A program made the position numbers and the translations under genes. This document shows positions 49,682-58,931 of a stretch of 64,000 bases of DNA, piece by piece. The notes below the pieces were generated by a model. It ran no database searches, was not told where the DNA came from, and worked only from the letters and a program-made list of their open reading frames with translations. This DNA is from Bacteroidales bacterium (GTDB lineage: Bacteria; Bacteroidota; Bacteroidia; Bacteroidales; UBA932): contig JAFRPW010000021.1 in NCBI GenBank assembly GCA_017428945.1, forward strand, positions 1 to 64,000. Direction: 5' to 3'. The first letter of the stretch is position 1; every line of letters begins with the position of its first letter.

Positions 49682-52291
49682 ATGAAAATAGGAAGGATAA
49701 TCTGCGCGGCTTTTCTGGCACTCGTCCCATTCGGGGCGATAGCCCAGAGTACCGTAGAGGTAGATTACCAGCACCCACGCAAATACATCGTGGGAGGCGT
49801 CGGCGTTGAGGGGAACCAGTATTTCTCGGAGAACCAGATCCTGCAGCTGTCCGGCCTTCGTCAGGGCATGAGCGTAACGGTTCCCGGAGAGGACATCACG
49901 GGAATAGTAGAGCGTCTGGTTGCCCAGCGCTACTTCGAGGATATTGCAGTTGTTATAGAAAATGAGAGCGCTACCCGTGACACCGCCTGGTTCAAGATAG
50001 TCATCAAGGAGCGCCCCAGGGTTTCCCGCTGGACATATTCCGGAGTCAAATCCGGAGAGAAGAAAGACCTTCAGGAACGCCTGAATCTCCGTCCCGGCCG
50101 TGAGTTCTCCGACTATGTCAAGTCCACTTCAGTAGATATTATCAAGAGGTATTACAAGGAGAAGGGTTATCTTAAGGTCGATGTGGACGTCGACGTCAAG
50201 AAAGACACCATAATCCGCAGCGCCATCCGTGTAAACTTCGACGTAAAGCGCGGGGAAAAGGTAAGGATCAAGGACATCAACTTCCAGGGCAACGGGGAGA
50301 TAAAGCCTTACAAGCTTGCCAAGAACATGAAGGAGACCCACTCCAACAAGTGGTACAACTTCTTCAAGAGCAAGAAGTTCAAGGCAGAGGAGTACAAGAC
50401 GGACAGAAAGACCGTCCTGGAGGCCTTCAACGAGGCCGGTTACCGAGACGCCCGCCTGGTAAGGGATTCCATATATTATGTGGACGACAAGCATCTGGAC
50501 ATCGACATGGTCTTTGACCAGGGCCGCAAATACTACTTCAGGGACATCACCTGGACCGGCAACTCCGTGTATCCGTCGGAAGTCCTGAACAACATCCTCC
50601 AGATACAGAAGGGCGATGTCTACGATATCGTCACCCTTGAAAAACGCCTCCACGGCGGCGGAAAGCAGACCGATTACGATATCTCCAAGCTCTACAAGGA
50701 CAACGGTTTCCTGTTCTTCAGCGTAACCCCCGTCGAAGTCAATATCCAGAACGATTCCGTAGACGTCGAGCTCCGTATCTCCGAGGGCAAGCCCGCCATT
50801 CTCAACGACGTTATCATCAACGGCAACGACCTCACCAACGAAAGGGTAGTCCGCCGTCAGGTCATGACCCGTCCGGGATATCTTTTCAGCCAGACGGATT
50901 TCGAGCGTTCAATCCGTGAGATTGCCTCCATGGGGCAGTTCGACCAGGAAGCGATAATGCAGTACGGGACGGGTTACAACCTTATTCCCAACCAGCTGAA
51001 CAATACTGTAGATGTCATATATAACGTGACTGAAAAGCCTTCTTCCCAGCTGGAGCTTTCCGGTGGCTGGGGCGGCCGTACCTTTGTGATGACGGCAGGT
51101 GTGAGCTTCAACAACTTCTCTACCCGCCGCATGTTCGAGAAGGGTGCCTGGAGGCCTGTCCCTCTTGGCGACGCCCAGAACCTGGCAGTGCGTTTCCAGA
51201 CCAACGGACGTTACTACACAACCTTCAGCGCCAGTTTCTCCGAGCCCTGGCTCTTTGGCAAGAAGCCCACGTCCCTGAGCATCTCCGGATACTATTCCAA
51301 GATGACGGATGCGTATTATTATACAGGTGGTTATTACGGCTACAACAACAGCTACCTGACAGACCTGTTCAACAGTACAAAATCCTTCGAGGTATACGGT
51401 TTCAGCGCGGGCCTTGGTACCCGCCTCAAGTGGCCGGACAACTACTTTGTGTTCTATAACAACCTGAGCTGGCAGACCTACCGCCTTCACGACTGGGACA
51501 ATTCTTATTTTGCCTTCAACAACGGTACGTCCCATAACATAAGCTACAGCGCATCCCTGTCCAGGAACTCGACTGACCAGCAAATCTATCCCCGCCAGGG
51601 TTCGGATTTCTCCGCATCGCTGCAGATAACGCCTCCGTTCTCCCTTTTCAGGAAGTTCACGTATGATGCCGACGGCAACAAGGTTCCCGTTAACAGCTAC
51701 AAGGACGTCAATTACGACACATGGACCAGCTCCCAACGCTACAAGTGGATAGAATACCACAAGTGGAAGTTCAGCGGCGCCACCTATACTAAACTCATAG
51801 GTGACCTGGTTCTCATGACCAAGGCACAGTTCGGCTTCCTTGGCTACTACAACCGCAACTGGGGCTATTCCCCGTTCGAGAACTTCCAGGTGGGCGGCGA
51901 CGGCATGACCGGTTACATGACCTACGGCGCAGAGATCATCTCCCTGCGAGGATACACTGACTACTCCCTTACTCCACGTAAGATCACCCCTTACAGCCAG
52001 CAGGGAGAGAGTTTTGCCGGCAACCTGTTTGACAAGTTCACCGTAGAGCTCCGTTACCCCGTAATCCTCCAGCCGCAGTCTACGATCTTTGTGCTCGCAT
52101 TCCTCGAGGGCGGCAACTGCTGGTCCGATTTCCGCGAGTTCAACCCCTTCCAGATCAAGCGTTCGGCAGGTGTGGGCGTGAGGGTATTCCTGCCCATGAT
52201 CGGCCTTCTGGGCATAGACTGGGGTTATGGATTTGACGATACCTCAACAGGCGGAAGCCAGTTCCACTTTGTTATCGGACAGCAGTTCTAG
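49682..52291 (+). CDS. bamA: Outer-membrane assembly factor BamA
   Basis: An 869-aa Omp85 protein. A signal peptide (MKIGRIICAAFLALVPFGAIAQ) is followed by a series of POTRA domains (about residues 30-430, e.g. YIVGGVGVEGNQYFSENQIL and KPAILNDVIINGND) and a C-terminal 16-strand barrel with the lid-lock type GGDGMTGYMTYG segment and a final FHFVIGQQF strand ending in Phe. It inserts beta-barrel proteins with BamD (42155-42970). It is in a run with uppS and skp. Confidence 0.95.
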   Translation: MKIGRIICAAFLALVPFGAIAQSTVEVDYQHPRKYIVGGVGVEGNQYFSENQILQLSGLRQGMSVTVPGEDITGIVERLVAQRYFEDIAVVIENESATRDTAWFKIVIKERPRVSRWTYSGVKSGEKKDLQERLNLRPGREFSDYVKSTSVDIIKRYYKEKGYLKVDVDVDVKKDTIIRSAIRVNFDVKRGEKVRIKDINFQGNGEIKPYKLAKNMKETHSNKWYNFFKSKKFKAEEYKTDRKTVLEAFNEAGYRDARLVRDSIYYVDDKHLDIDMVFDQGRKYYFRDITWTGNSVYPSEVLNNILQIQKGDVYDIVTLEKRLHGGGKQTDYDISKLYKDNGFLFFSVTPVEVNIQNDSVDVELRISEGKPAILNDVIINGNDLTNERVVRRQVMTRPGYLFSQTDFERSIREIASMGQFDQEAIMQYGTGYNLIPNQLNNTVDVIYNVTEKPSSQLELSGGWGGRTFVMTAGVSFNNFSTRRMFEKGAWRPVPLGDAQNLAVRFQTNGRYYTTFSASFSEPWLFGKKPTSLSISGYYSKMTDAYYYTGGYYGYNNSYLTDLFNSTKSFEVYGFSAGLGTRLKWPDNYFVFYNNLSWQTYRLHDWDNSYFAFNNGTSHNISYSASLSRNSTDQQIYPRQGSDFSASLQITPPFSLFRKFTYDADGNKVPVNSYKDVNYDTWTSSQRYKWIEYHKWKFSGATYTKLIGDLVLMTKAQFGFLGYYNRNWGYSPFENFQVGGDGMTGYMTYGAEIISLRGYTDYSLTPRKITPYSQQGESFAGNLFDKFTVELRYPVILQPQSTIFVLAFLEGGNCWSDFREFNPFQIKRSAGVGVRVFLPMIGLLGIDWGYGFDDTSTGGSQFHFVIGQQF

Positions 52292-52357
52292 CTTGCTGGC
52301 ATAATGTTTGAGAATATGGTTACGGCCTAAGAATGAATAATAATTAAAACTGAAGAT

Positions 52358-52918
52358 ATGAAAAAGATTTTTGTCATCGCAATTGCCTCTTTAATGGCAC
52401 TTTCCGCAAGCGCACAGAAGATTGGACGCGTGAACTTCAACGAGCTGGTGATGCTCATGCCTGAAATGGACGCCGCCCGTGAAACAATTGCAGCCTCCCA
52501 GAAGGAAGCAGAAGAAACCTACGCCGCAATGGTTGAGGAGTATCAGGGCAAGGTTAACCAGTACCAGCAGAAGAATGCCAGCTGGACTGCCGCAATCAAG
52601 GAGTCCAAGGAGAAAGAGCTCTACGACATCCAGACCCGCATCCAGGAATTTCAGCAGAACATCTCCCAGGAGCTTCAGCAGCAGCAGTCACAGCTCATGG
52701 CTCCCATCAATGAGAAGGCAAGCAACGCCGTCAAGGATATTGCCAAGGCAAAGGGAATAGATGTCCTTCTGGACGCCTCACAGGCAATCTATTTCTCCGA
52801 TGCAGTTGTAGACCTCACCGCAGATGCCCGCAAGGCTCTTGGTATTGCAGAAGGCCGCACGCTGGAATCTCTCCAGGCAGAGCTTGCAGCACAGGCACAG
52901 GCCGCACAGCAGCAGTAA
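52358..52918 (+). CDS. skp: Periplasmic chaperone Skp/OmpH
   Basis: A 186-aa protein. A signal peptide (MKKIFVIAIASLMALSASAQ) is followed by KIGRVNFNELVMLMPEMDAAR and a long Gln/Lys-rich coiled coil, with a C-terminal GIDVLLDASQAIYFSDAVVDLT. It hands unfolded outer-membrane proteins to the Bam complex. It sits 66 bp after bamA, the usual order. Copy C of the 97-bp repeat follows the stop. Confidence 0.9.
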   Translation: MKKIFVIAIASLMALSASAQKIGRVNFNELVMLMPEMDAARETIAASQKEAEETYAAMVEEYQGKVNQYQQKNASWTAAIKESKEKELYDIQTRIQEFQQNISQELQQQQSQLMAPINEKASNAVKDIAKAKGIDVLLDASQAIYFSDAVVDLTADARKALGIAEGRTLESLQAELAAQAQAAQQQ

Positions 52919-52938
52919 CGGTTTACTGATATAAAAAT

Positions 52939-53035
52939 GTAAAAGGTTCGGTTTTTTACGCCGAACCTTTTACGTTATATATCCTGTAGTACGTTTTTGT
53001 GTAAATGGTTCGGCACATAAAACCGAACCTTTCAC
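52939..53035. repeat. 97-bp double-hairpin repeat, copy C (REPIN-like)
   Basis: Hairpins at 52939-52973 and 53001-53035 are separated by a 27-nt spacer. Arms are GTAAAAGGTTCGG / GTAAATGGTTCGG and inverses; loops are 9 nt (TTTTTTACG, CACATAAAA). Orientation is as in copy A. It fills the gap between the convergent skp and porin genes. Confidence 0.85.
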
Positions 53036-53036
53036 A

Positions 53037-54338
53037 CTAGAAGTTGAATTTAGTCATCCAGAGGATGCGGTGGTTGCCAATCCAGTGGCAGTCTGCATCG
53101 TCATAGAGGCCGCGGGCATTGCGGGCAATGCCGCTGTTTCCGAACTGGGCGACGGTGTAGTCGTACTCAAGGCCAATCTGGAACTTGCCCATGTTCCAAA
53201 GGAGGGTGGGCGTAAAGCGCACTGCCTGCTGAATGTTGGTTGCGGCTGCAGTGTTGATCCAGAGATTGCCTCCGTCGGCGACGGACTTGTTCAGGACAGT
53301 TGCGCCAAGGATGTCTTCCGTTGTGCCAAGCTGCTTCATGTAACCAATCATTCCAAGAACCTGGAATTTCTTTCCGTACTGTGCGGAAACGTACGCCGTG
53401 AGGTCCTGCATCGGGGTGTAGGTGTACTCGTGGGCGGCGGCGTCAAATGCGGCCAGGCCATAGCCTGAGAGGATGTTCATGTGCTCTCCGCTCTGTGCAT
53501 AGGCCACCTTGGCCTTGACCTGGAACAGGTCCTTGGTGTACTGGCAGTAGTAGAAGGCGGAAAGGGCATCAAGAAGGCCGCTGGCCCTGTACTTGTCCGG
53601 AGTGGTCCTGACGGGCTTTGTCATGATGTTGGTGAATCCCAGTTTGCTCACAAATGCGCCATAATTGGTGGTGATGCCAAAGTACTCTTCAGGCATGCCG
53701 TACTTGTATGGGGCAACGCTCTTTGCTCCGGCCTCTGCATCCATGGGAAGATACTGGCTCAGGTACAGCAGGCCGCCGGTGAGAGTGAGGTGGCCGTGGG
53801 TCCAGTGAACCATGACCTGGGGGCTGCGGTTGAAGGGCCCGAAGGGTGCTCCGCTCTCAAGGCAGATGCCGTGGGGAAGGTCCGCTCCCATGGGGTGCCA
53901 TGTCTGGCCGAAGGTCATGACCAGTCTGTCCCCGTTATTCATGTTGTTTGTGAGGCTAAGGTATGCCTGGCGCAGGCGGAACTGGGCTATGGTGCTGGCG
54001 CTGCCCGTGCCGTTGAGGCTGTAGAAATCGGCCTCCACCTTGCCGGAGATGCCCATGCCCTGGTACTCGTAGCCGGAGAAGTCAAGACCCAGACGGGTGG
54101 TGAGGGAGATGAACTTCCAGTTGAGGCCTGAGTTGAGGTCAGTGGTGCCGTCTGCGCCAAGGAGCTGGTCCTTTGGCATATAGTAATAGAGGTCGTGAGT
54201 GCCGCCGTTTACCTCACGGGTATCTATGGCTGCGTAGTTGCGAAGGAAGCCGTAGAGCTTGAACTTTGCAGGCGTTTCCTGTGCCATGGATGATACTCCG
54301 GCAAGGAGAGCGATTGCTATAAGAACTGTCTTTTTCAT
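53037..54338 (-). CDS. DcaP-like outer-membrane porin
   Basis: A 433-aa barrel protein. Signal MKKTVLIAIALLAGVSSMAQ is followed by FKLYGFLRNYAAIDTR and a series of alternating aromatic strands (LTTRLGLDFSGYEYQGMGISGKVEADFY, IAQFRLRQAYLSLTN, FGQTWHPMGADLPH) and ends with an aromatic FNF strand. The pattern resembles DcaP-type trimeric porins. The start at 54338 gives the signal peptide; a longer in-frame extension overlapping the transporter stop is rejected. It is coupled to a DASS transporter 1 bp upstream, so the pair may import the same dicarboxylate. Confidence 0.72.
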   Translation of the reverse strand: MKKTVLIAIALLAGVSSMAQETPAKFKLYGFLRNYAAIDTREVNGGTHDLYYYMPKDQLLGADGTTDLNSGLNWKFISLTTRLGLDFSGYEYQGMGISGKVEADFYSLNGTGSASTIAQFRLRQAYLSLTNNMNNGDRLVMTFGQTWHPMGADLPHGICLESGAPFGPFNRSPQVMVHWTHGHLTLTGGLLYLSQYLPMDAEAGAKSVAPYKYGMPEEYFGITTNYGAFVSKLGFTNIMTKPVRTTPDKYRASGLLDALSAFYYCQYTKDLFQVKAKVAYAQSGEHMNILSGYGLAAFDAAAHEYTYTPMQDLTAYVSAQYGKKFQVLGMIGYMKQLGTTEDILGATVLNKSVADGGNLWINTAAATNIQQAVRFTPTLLWNMGKFQIGLEYDYTVAQFGNSGIARNARGLYDDADCHWIGNHRILWMTKFNF

Positions 54339-54339
54339 A

Positions 54340-55788
54340 TTATGCAAATGGATAAATCTTTGTGAGCCAGAAGTAAGCAAGGACAAAGCCGATGAAGCCT
54401 ATCACTATGCCCACTTTGGTCATGTCCTTGGTTTCCACCATTCCGGTAGCGGATGCAATTGCATTGGGAGGAGTGGAAATAGGGAACAGCATGGCTATGG
54501 ATGCGCACACCGCGATGAAGATTATCATGGCCGATGTTCCGCCCATGGCAAGGAACTGTGCGTTGTTTGCCGCCTCGGGGTCTGCCATGCCGTTTGCAAC
54601 CACTATAAGGATAGGTATAAGAAGTGCAGCGGTGGCTGAGTTGGATATGAAGTTACTTAGGAAGTAGCATACCAGGCCTGCGATGACAAGAACCATCACT
54701 ACGGACATGTCTCCGAACGGAATTGCCTGGATGAGCACCTTTGCAAGACCGGTGTCCTGCATGAGGTAGCCAAGGCAGAAGCCACCCGCTACCAGCCACA
54801 GCACGTTCCAGTTTATTTCCTTGATCTCTTCCTTCCCGAACAGACCGGTTGCCGTGAATACTCCAAGCGGAATCCATGCCACGATGTTGGAGTTGATTCC
54901 GGTAAGCTTTTCCGTTGCCCACAGCAGGATAGTGCCGATGAAAGTAATCCAGACCACGTACAGTCTCCAGTCCTTCTTCTTGTTGCTCTCGGGGATCTCC
55001 AGGACCAGTTTCTTGGTCTTGAAGGGGAAGAACACGCGCAGCAGCACCCACGCTATTACAATCATGATAATGACGTAAGGAATCATGTGTGCGCACCACT
55101 CGCCGAAGCTGACATCTATTCCGGCCTGCTCCAGCGCTCCCTTTGCGGTGGCGTTGGGCGGAGTGCCGATGGGGGTGCCGATACCTCCGAGGTTTGCCGC
55201 CACGGGGATGGACAGCGCCAGGCCTACCTTGCCCTTGTCATCGGCAGGGAGCTTTGACAGCACCGGGGTCAGGAGGGCCAGCATCATGGCGGCCGTAGCG
55301 GTATTGCTCATGAACATGGAGAAGATGGAAATCATGATGAGGAAGCCCAGGAGCACTATCTCCGGTTTTGTGCCGAAGAGTTTGAGGAGTGCCCTTGCCA
55401 GGGTTACGTCAAGGCCGTAGCGCTCTGCCATGATTGCCAGGACAAAGCCGCCAAGGAACAGCATCACCACGGGGTCTGCCATGGAGCTCATGATGCGGCC
55501 GTAGGGGACCAGGGTACCGTACTGAGGGTCGCAGAAAAAGCCTATTCCCTTGTTTGAGACCGTGAGGAGGGCAATCACTATTACCAGCAGCGAGGTGCTC
55601 CAGTTGGGGATTATCTCAAAGATCCACATCAGTGCAGCAAACACGAACAGGGCTATTACCCTCTGCTGCACAACCGTAAGGGCCTCTATCCCGAAGAAGC
55701 TCACGGGAACGGCCCACAGGAAAACAGTGATGGCAAGTACCAGCGGCAGCCATACACAATACTTCATGCTAAAATGCTTTTCAGCCAT
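54340..55788 (-). CDS. DASS/SLC13-family sodium-dicarboxylate symporter
   Basis: A 482-aa membrane protein with about eleven helices. Both substrate/sodium-site repeats are present: MFMSNTATAAMM and NFISNSATAALL (the SNT-type motifs), with GGIGTPIGTPPNA and FPISTPPNAIA as the hairpin motifs. Family members import succinate, malate, fumarate or citrate with sodium. It lies between the DPP III-like lipoprotein gene and the porin gene in one operon. Confidence 0.9.
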   Translation of the reverse strand: MAEKHFSMKYCVWLPLVLAITVFLWAVPVSFFGIEALTVVQQRVIALFVFAALMWIFEIIPNWSTSLLVIVIALLTVSNKGIGFFCDPQYGTLVPYGRIMSSMADPVVMLFLGGFVLAIMAERYGLDVTLARALLKLFGTKPEIVLLGFLIMISIFSMFMSNTATAAMMLALLTPVLSKLPADDKGKVGLALSIPVAANLGGIGTPIGTPPNATAKGALEQAGIDVSFGEWCAHMIPYVIIMIVIAWVLLRVFFPFKTKKLVLEIPESNKKKDWRLYVVWITFIGTILLWATEKLTGINSNIVAWIPLGVFTATGLFGKEEIKEINWNVLWLVAGGFCLGYLMQDTGLAKVLIQAIPFGDMSVVMVLVIAGLVCYFLSNFISNSATAALLIPILIVVANGMADPEAANNAQFLAMGGTSAMIIFIAVCASIAMLFPISTPPNAIASATGMVETKDMTKVGIVIGFIGFVLAYFWLTKIYPFA

Positions 55789-55801
55789 ATCTGTAGTTAT
55801 T

Positions 55802-57400
55802 TTATCTTTCGTACTTGAACCTGATGTCTACGGGGATCCTCTCCTTTTCAAGAAGGACGATGTCGGTCTTGAGGGAGGCGCTTACAACGCAGTAGTAGGA
55901 GGTCAGTGCCTTTGCTGCGTCGGCGTCTCCGGTGGCCTGAATCTTCAGGATTTTCTCTCCCAGGGAGGCAATTGCGGCCTCCGTCTTGCCGTAGTCTACC
56001 GCATACCTTCCGGACTCCTTGAGGCCGATGGCGCCCTGTTCCAGCAGGTAGTTGTAGATGAGGAGGTTGGCCCTGCCTGTGGCATCGGCGTCGCCAAAGC
56101 GGCAGGAGCGTATGATGTTGGCGATGAAGGTGGCCAGGACGTCTTCTTTCTGAATGAGGGCGTCAATGCGGTGTGCCGATACTTCAGCAGCGCAAAGATA
56201 TGCGCCCAGGACGTTTGACTTGGCCTTTTCCAGAGTGAGGGCTTCGGCGCCGAGGGCATCGGCGACCGTTCCCTTGCCGCTCACGGTTTCCTTCACGCCC
56301 AGGCCCTTTGCGACCTCGCGGAAAACGATGTTCCACCAGAAGGCGCTGGCGTCAAGGTGGGCGGCATCGTCACCTTCGAAAAGGAGCATGCCGGCCGGGA
56401 AGACCGTGCGGTTGAACTTCTCGCGGATAATGTTGTCGAAAAGGATGGTGCGGGTGCCGATCTCTTCCTGCAGGCGGGCGTCGTACGGGAAGTTGATGGC
56501 GATGACCTTGAAGCCGGCGTTGGTATAACCGCCGTAGTAGATTGCGTCGCAGGAGAAGATGTTGGACGATGCCACCGGGACGAAGCTGAGGTATTCAGGA
56601 TTGCCGGGGAGCATTTTCTGATACTCCTGGATGCGCTCTGCCACTGCGGCCAGCTTCTGCGTGCGTTCCAGGTTCTTCAGGAGGACATAAGCGCCGTAGG
56701 AGGCCTTCTTGCCGTAGAGGTTGTCGTCCACGGTCTCGTTGGGACCTATCACAAGGTCCATCTTGCTGTCCGTCATCTCCAGCCAGGCCTTTTCCGCCTC
56801 GTAGTAGTTGTCCGTTCGAAGGCCTTCTGCCATCTTGAGGAGGTAGTTGCGGACGCTTTCCTTGATGGTGATGTCTGCGGCGGCGGTGAGGAAATTTGAC
56901 ATCTTCTCCACATGCTGGGAGTAGGCGTCATGGAACCAGACCACCTTGAGGGAGCCGTCACCGTCCCTTTTGATAAGGGTGTAGGGGCTGTCCTTGGCAG
57001 GGTCCCGGAGGGCGTCGAATTCCTCAGGGGTCATGTCCTCGGGGTAGAACTGTGCGCCGGCGGGCCTCTCGCCGTAACCTTCAAGGAAAGGTTTTCCGTC
57101 TATGCGGTCCCAGGGGCCGTAATTAATCATGGCGTAAAGCTTCTCAAACGGGTCCTTGAGCGCCTCCATGGCACTTTTGTCCCCGAAGCTCTGCTGCCAG
57201 TAAATGGCATCGGCCTCGTCCGCCGCAAAGCGGTACAGGTTAAGGACCTCCTTTCCGTTGTCCGTTATTCCCGACAGGTCCGGAGCGGGAATGGTGACCT
57301 CTGCATAGTTTGCTGTGAGCCTTTCCGCCTTTGAATGCTTCCTCTCACATGAGGCGAGGAGAAATGCCGGAAGGAGCAGCGCAATCAGGTATTTTTTCAT
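55802..57400 (-). CDS. DPP III (peptidase M49)-like lipoprotein without catalytic motifs
   Basis: A 532-aa protein. The signal MKKYLIALLLPAFLLASC has its lipobox Cys at residue 18. DLVIGPNETVDDNLYGKKASYGAYV closely follows the conserved M49 segment (GPxEtYeD...KA.FEAFV). At about residues 360-368 FREVAKGLG stands where M49 enzymes have HExxGH, and EKAKSNVLGAYL stands where they have EExRAD. The zinc ligands are thus gone, so I infer a non-catalytic homologue, perhaps a peptide-binding protein. It is the first gene of an operon with a dicarboxylate transporter and a porin, with a -7 box at 57429-57436. Confidence 0.65.
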   Translation of the reverse strand: MKKYLIALLLPAFLLASCERKHSKAERLTANYAEVTIPAPDLSGITDNGKEVLNLYRFAADEADAIYWQQSFGDKSAMEALKDPFEKLYAMINYGPWDRIDGKPFLEGYGERPAGAQFYPEDMTPEEFDALRDPAKDSPYTLIKRDGDGSLKVVWFHDAYSQHVEKMSNFLTAAADITIKESVRNYLLKMAEGLRTDNYYEAEKAWLEMTDSKMDLVIGPNETVDDNLYGKKASYGAYVLLKNLERTQKLAAVAERIQEYQKMLPGNPEYLSFVPVASSNIFSCDAIYYGGYTNAGFKVIAINFPYDARLQEEIGTRTILFDNIIREKFNRTVFPAGMLLFEGDDAAHLDASAFWWNIVFREVAKGLGVKETVSGKGTVADALGAEALTLEKAKSNVLGAYLCAAEVSAHRIDALIQKEDVLATFIANIIRSCRFGDADATGRANLLIYNYLLEQGAIGLKESGRYAVDYGKTEAAIASLGEKILKIQATGDADAAKALTSYYCVVSASLKTDIVLLEKERIPVDIRFKYER

Positions 57401-57428
57401 TATTGTGACTTACTTGTGTTAAATCCTA

Positions 57429-57436
57429 CAAATTTA
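57429..57436 (-). promoter_or_regulatory. -7 box TAAATTTG of the DPP III-like/DASS/porin operon
   Basis: TAAATTTG on the minus strand, 28 nt before the ATG at 57400. Confidence 0.5.
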
Positions 57437-57516
57437 GCAATAATCCACGGAATAACCATGAAAGGCCATTTTTTATTTTTCCTTCAATAATTGTTGGGAA
57501 TTACCGTTTTATTCTT

Positions 57517-57524
57517 TAAATTTG
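57517..57524 (+). promoter_or_regulatory. -7 box TAAATTTG of gdhA
   Basis: TAAATTTG, 63 nt before the gdhA ATG. The leader between them is AT-rich and unstructured to the eye. Confidence 0.5.
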
Positions 57525-57587
57525 TAACGGAATTAACGATTATTCCTTTTTTATTATAACCACTAAAACAAATTACTGATTTCCATC

Positions 57588-58931
57588 ATGAAAACAACTG
57601 ACATCATGGCACGCCTTCAGGCCAAGTATCCCACGGAGAAAGAATACCTGCAGGCTGTTCAGGAAGTACTGGAGTCCATTGAAGAGGTCTACAACCAGCA
57701 CCCTGAATTCGAGAAGGCAAAGATAGTGGAACGCCTCGTAGAGCCGGACCGCATCTTCTCCTTCCGCGTCACCTGGATTGACGACAAGGGCGAGGTCCAG
57801 ACCAACACCGGTTACCGCATCCAGTTCAACAGCGCAATCGGCCCCTACAAGGGCGGTCTCCGCTTCCACAAGGCCGTGACTCCTTCAATGCTCAAGTTCC
57901 TGGGCTTTGAACAGACCTTCAAGAACGCTCTTACCACCCTTCCCATGGGCGGCGCAAAGGGCGGTTCAGATTTTGACCCCGTGGGCAAGTCCAATGATGA
58001 GATCATGCGTTTCTGCCAGGCCTTCATGCTTGAGCTCTGGAACTGCATCGGCCCCGACCAGGATATCCCCGCAGGCGACGTAGGTGTGGGCGGTCGTGAG
58101 ATCGGTTACATGTACGGAATGTACAAGAAGCTGGCCCGCCAGTACAACACCGGCGTTCTCACCGGCAAGGGCGGCACCTGGGGCGGCAGCATCCTTCGTC
58201 CCGAGGCCACCGGTTTCGGCGCTCTCTATTTCACCCAGCACCTCCTGGAGAAGGCCGGCAAGGACATCAAGGGCAAGAAGGTGGCACTGAGCGGTTTCGG
58301 TAACGTTGCCTGGGGTGCAGCCCAGAAGGCCACCGAGCTGGGCGCCAAGGTTGTTGCAATCTCCGGCCCCGACGGCGTCTGCGAGATCCCCGGCGGCATT
58401 ACCAAGGAAATGATAGACTACATGCTTGTGATGCGTGCCTCCAACCGCAACAAGGTAGAGGACATGGCCACCAAGTTCCCCGGTGCAACCAAGTTCACCG
58501 CCGGCAAGAAGGCCTGGAGCATCCCTTGCGACATCGCCCTCCCTTGCGCTTTCCAGAACGAGCTCTCTGAAGACGATGCAAAGCAGCTGAAGGCAAACGG
58601 CTGCTGGTGCTGCTGCGAAGTCTCCAACATGGGCTGCCAGCCCGGAGCAATCCACTTCTTCCAGCACAATGGCGTCCTCTTCGCTCCCGGCAAGGCCGTG
58701 AACGCAGGCGGCGTGGCTACCAGCGGTCTTGAAATGACCCAGAACGCAGAGCACATCTCCTGGGACGCCAAGGAAGTAGACGACAAGCTCCACTTCATCA
58801 TGAAGAGCATCCACGAGCAGTGCGTCAAGTACGGCACCCAGCCGGACGGCAGCGTAGACTACGTGAAGGGCGCAAACATCGCCGGCTTCATGAAGGTTGC
58901 AACTGCAATGCTTGAGCAGGGAACTATTTAA
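57588..58931 (+). CDS. gdhA: Glutamate dehydrogenase (NADP-type)
   Basis: A 447-aa hexameric-type enzyme linking 2-oxoglutarate, ammonium and glutamate. It has the GPYKGGLRFH and LPMGGAKGGSDFDP core with the catalytic Lys, PAGDVGVGGREIGYM, a dinucleotide fold (VALSGFGNVAWGA) and SNMGCQPGAI. Length and motifs match the NADP-dependent anabolic class. Unusually rich in favoured codons, as expected for a highly expressed gene. It is convergent with phoH (8-bp overlap). Confidence 0.95.
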   Translation: MKTTDIMARLQAKYPTEKEYLQAVQEVLESIEEVYNQHPEFEKAKIVERLVEPDRIFSFRVTWIDDKGEVQTNTGYRIQFNSAIGPYKGGLRFHKAVTPSMLKFLGFEQTFKNALTTLPMGGAKGGSDFDPVGKSNDEIMRFCQAFMLELWNCIGPDQDIPAGDVGVGGREIGYMYGMYKKLARQYNTGVLTGKGGTWGGSILRPEATGFGALYFTQHLLEKAGKDIKGKKVALSGFGNVAWGAAQKATELGAKVVAISGPDGVCEIPGGITKEMIDYMLVMRASNRNKVEDMATKFPGATKFTAGKKAWSIPCDIALPCAFQNELSEDDAKQLKANGCWCCCEVSNMGCQPGAIHFFQHNGVLFAPGKAVNAGGVATSGLEMTQNAEHISWDAKEVDDKLHFIMKSIHEQCVKYGTQPDGSVDYVKGANIAGFMKVATAMLEQGTI

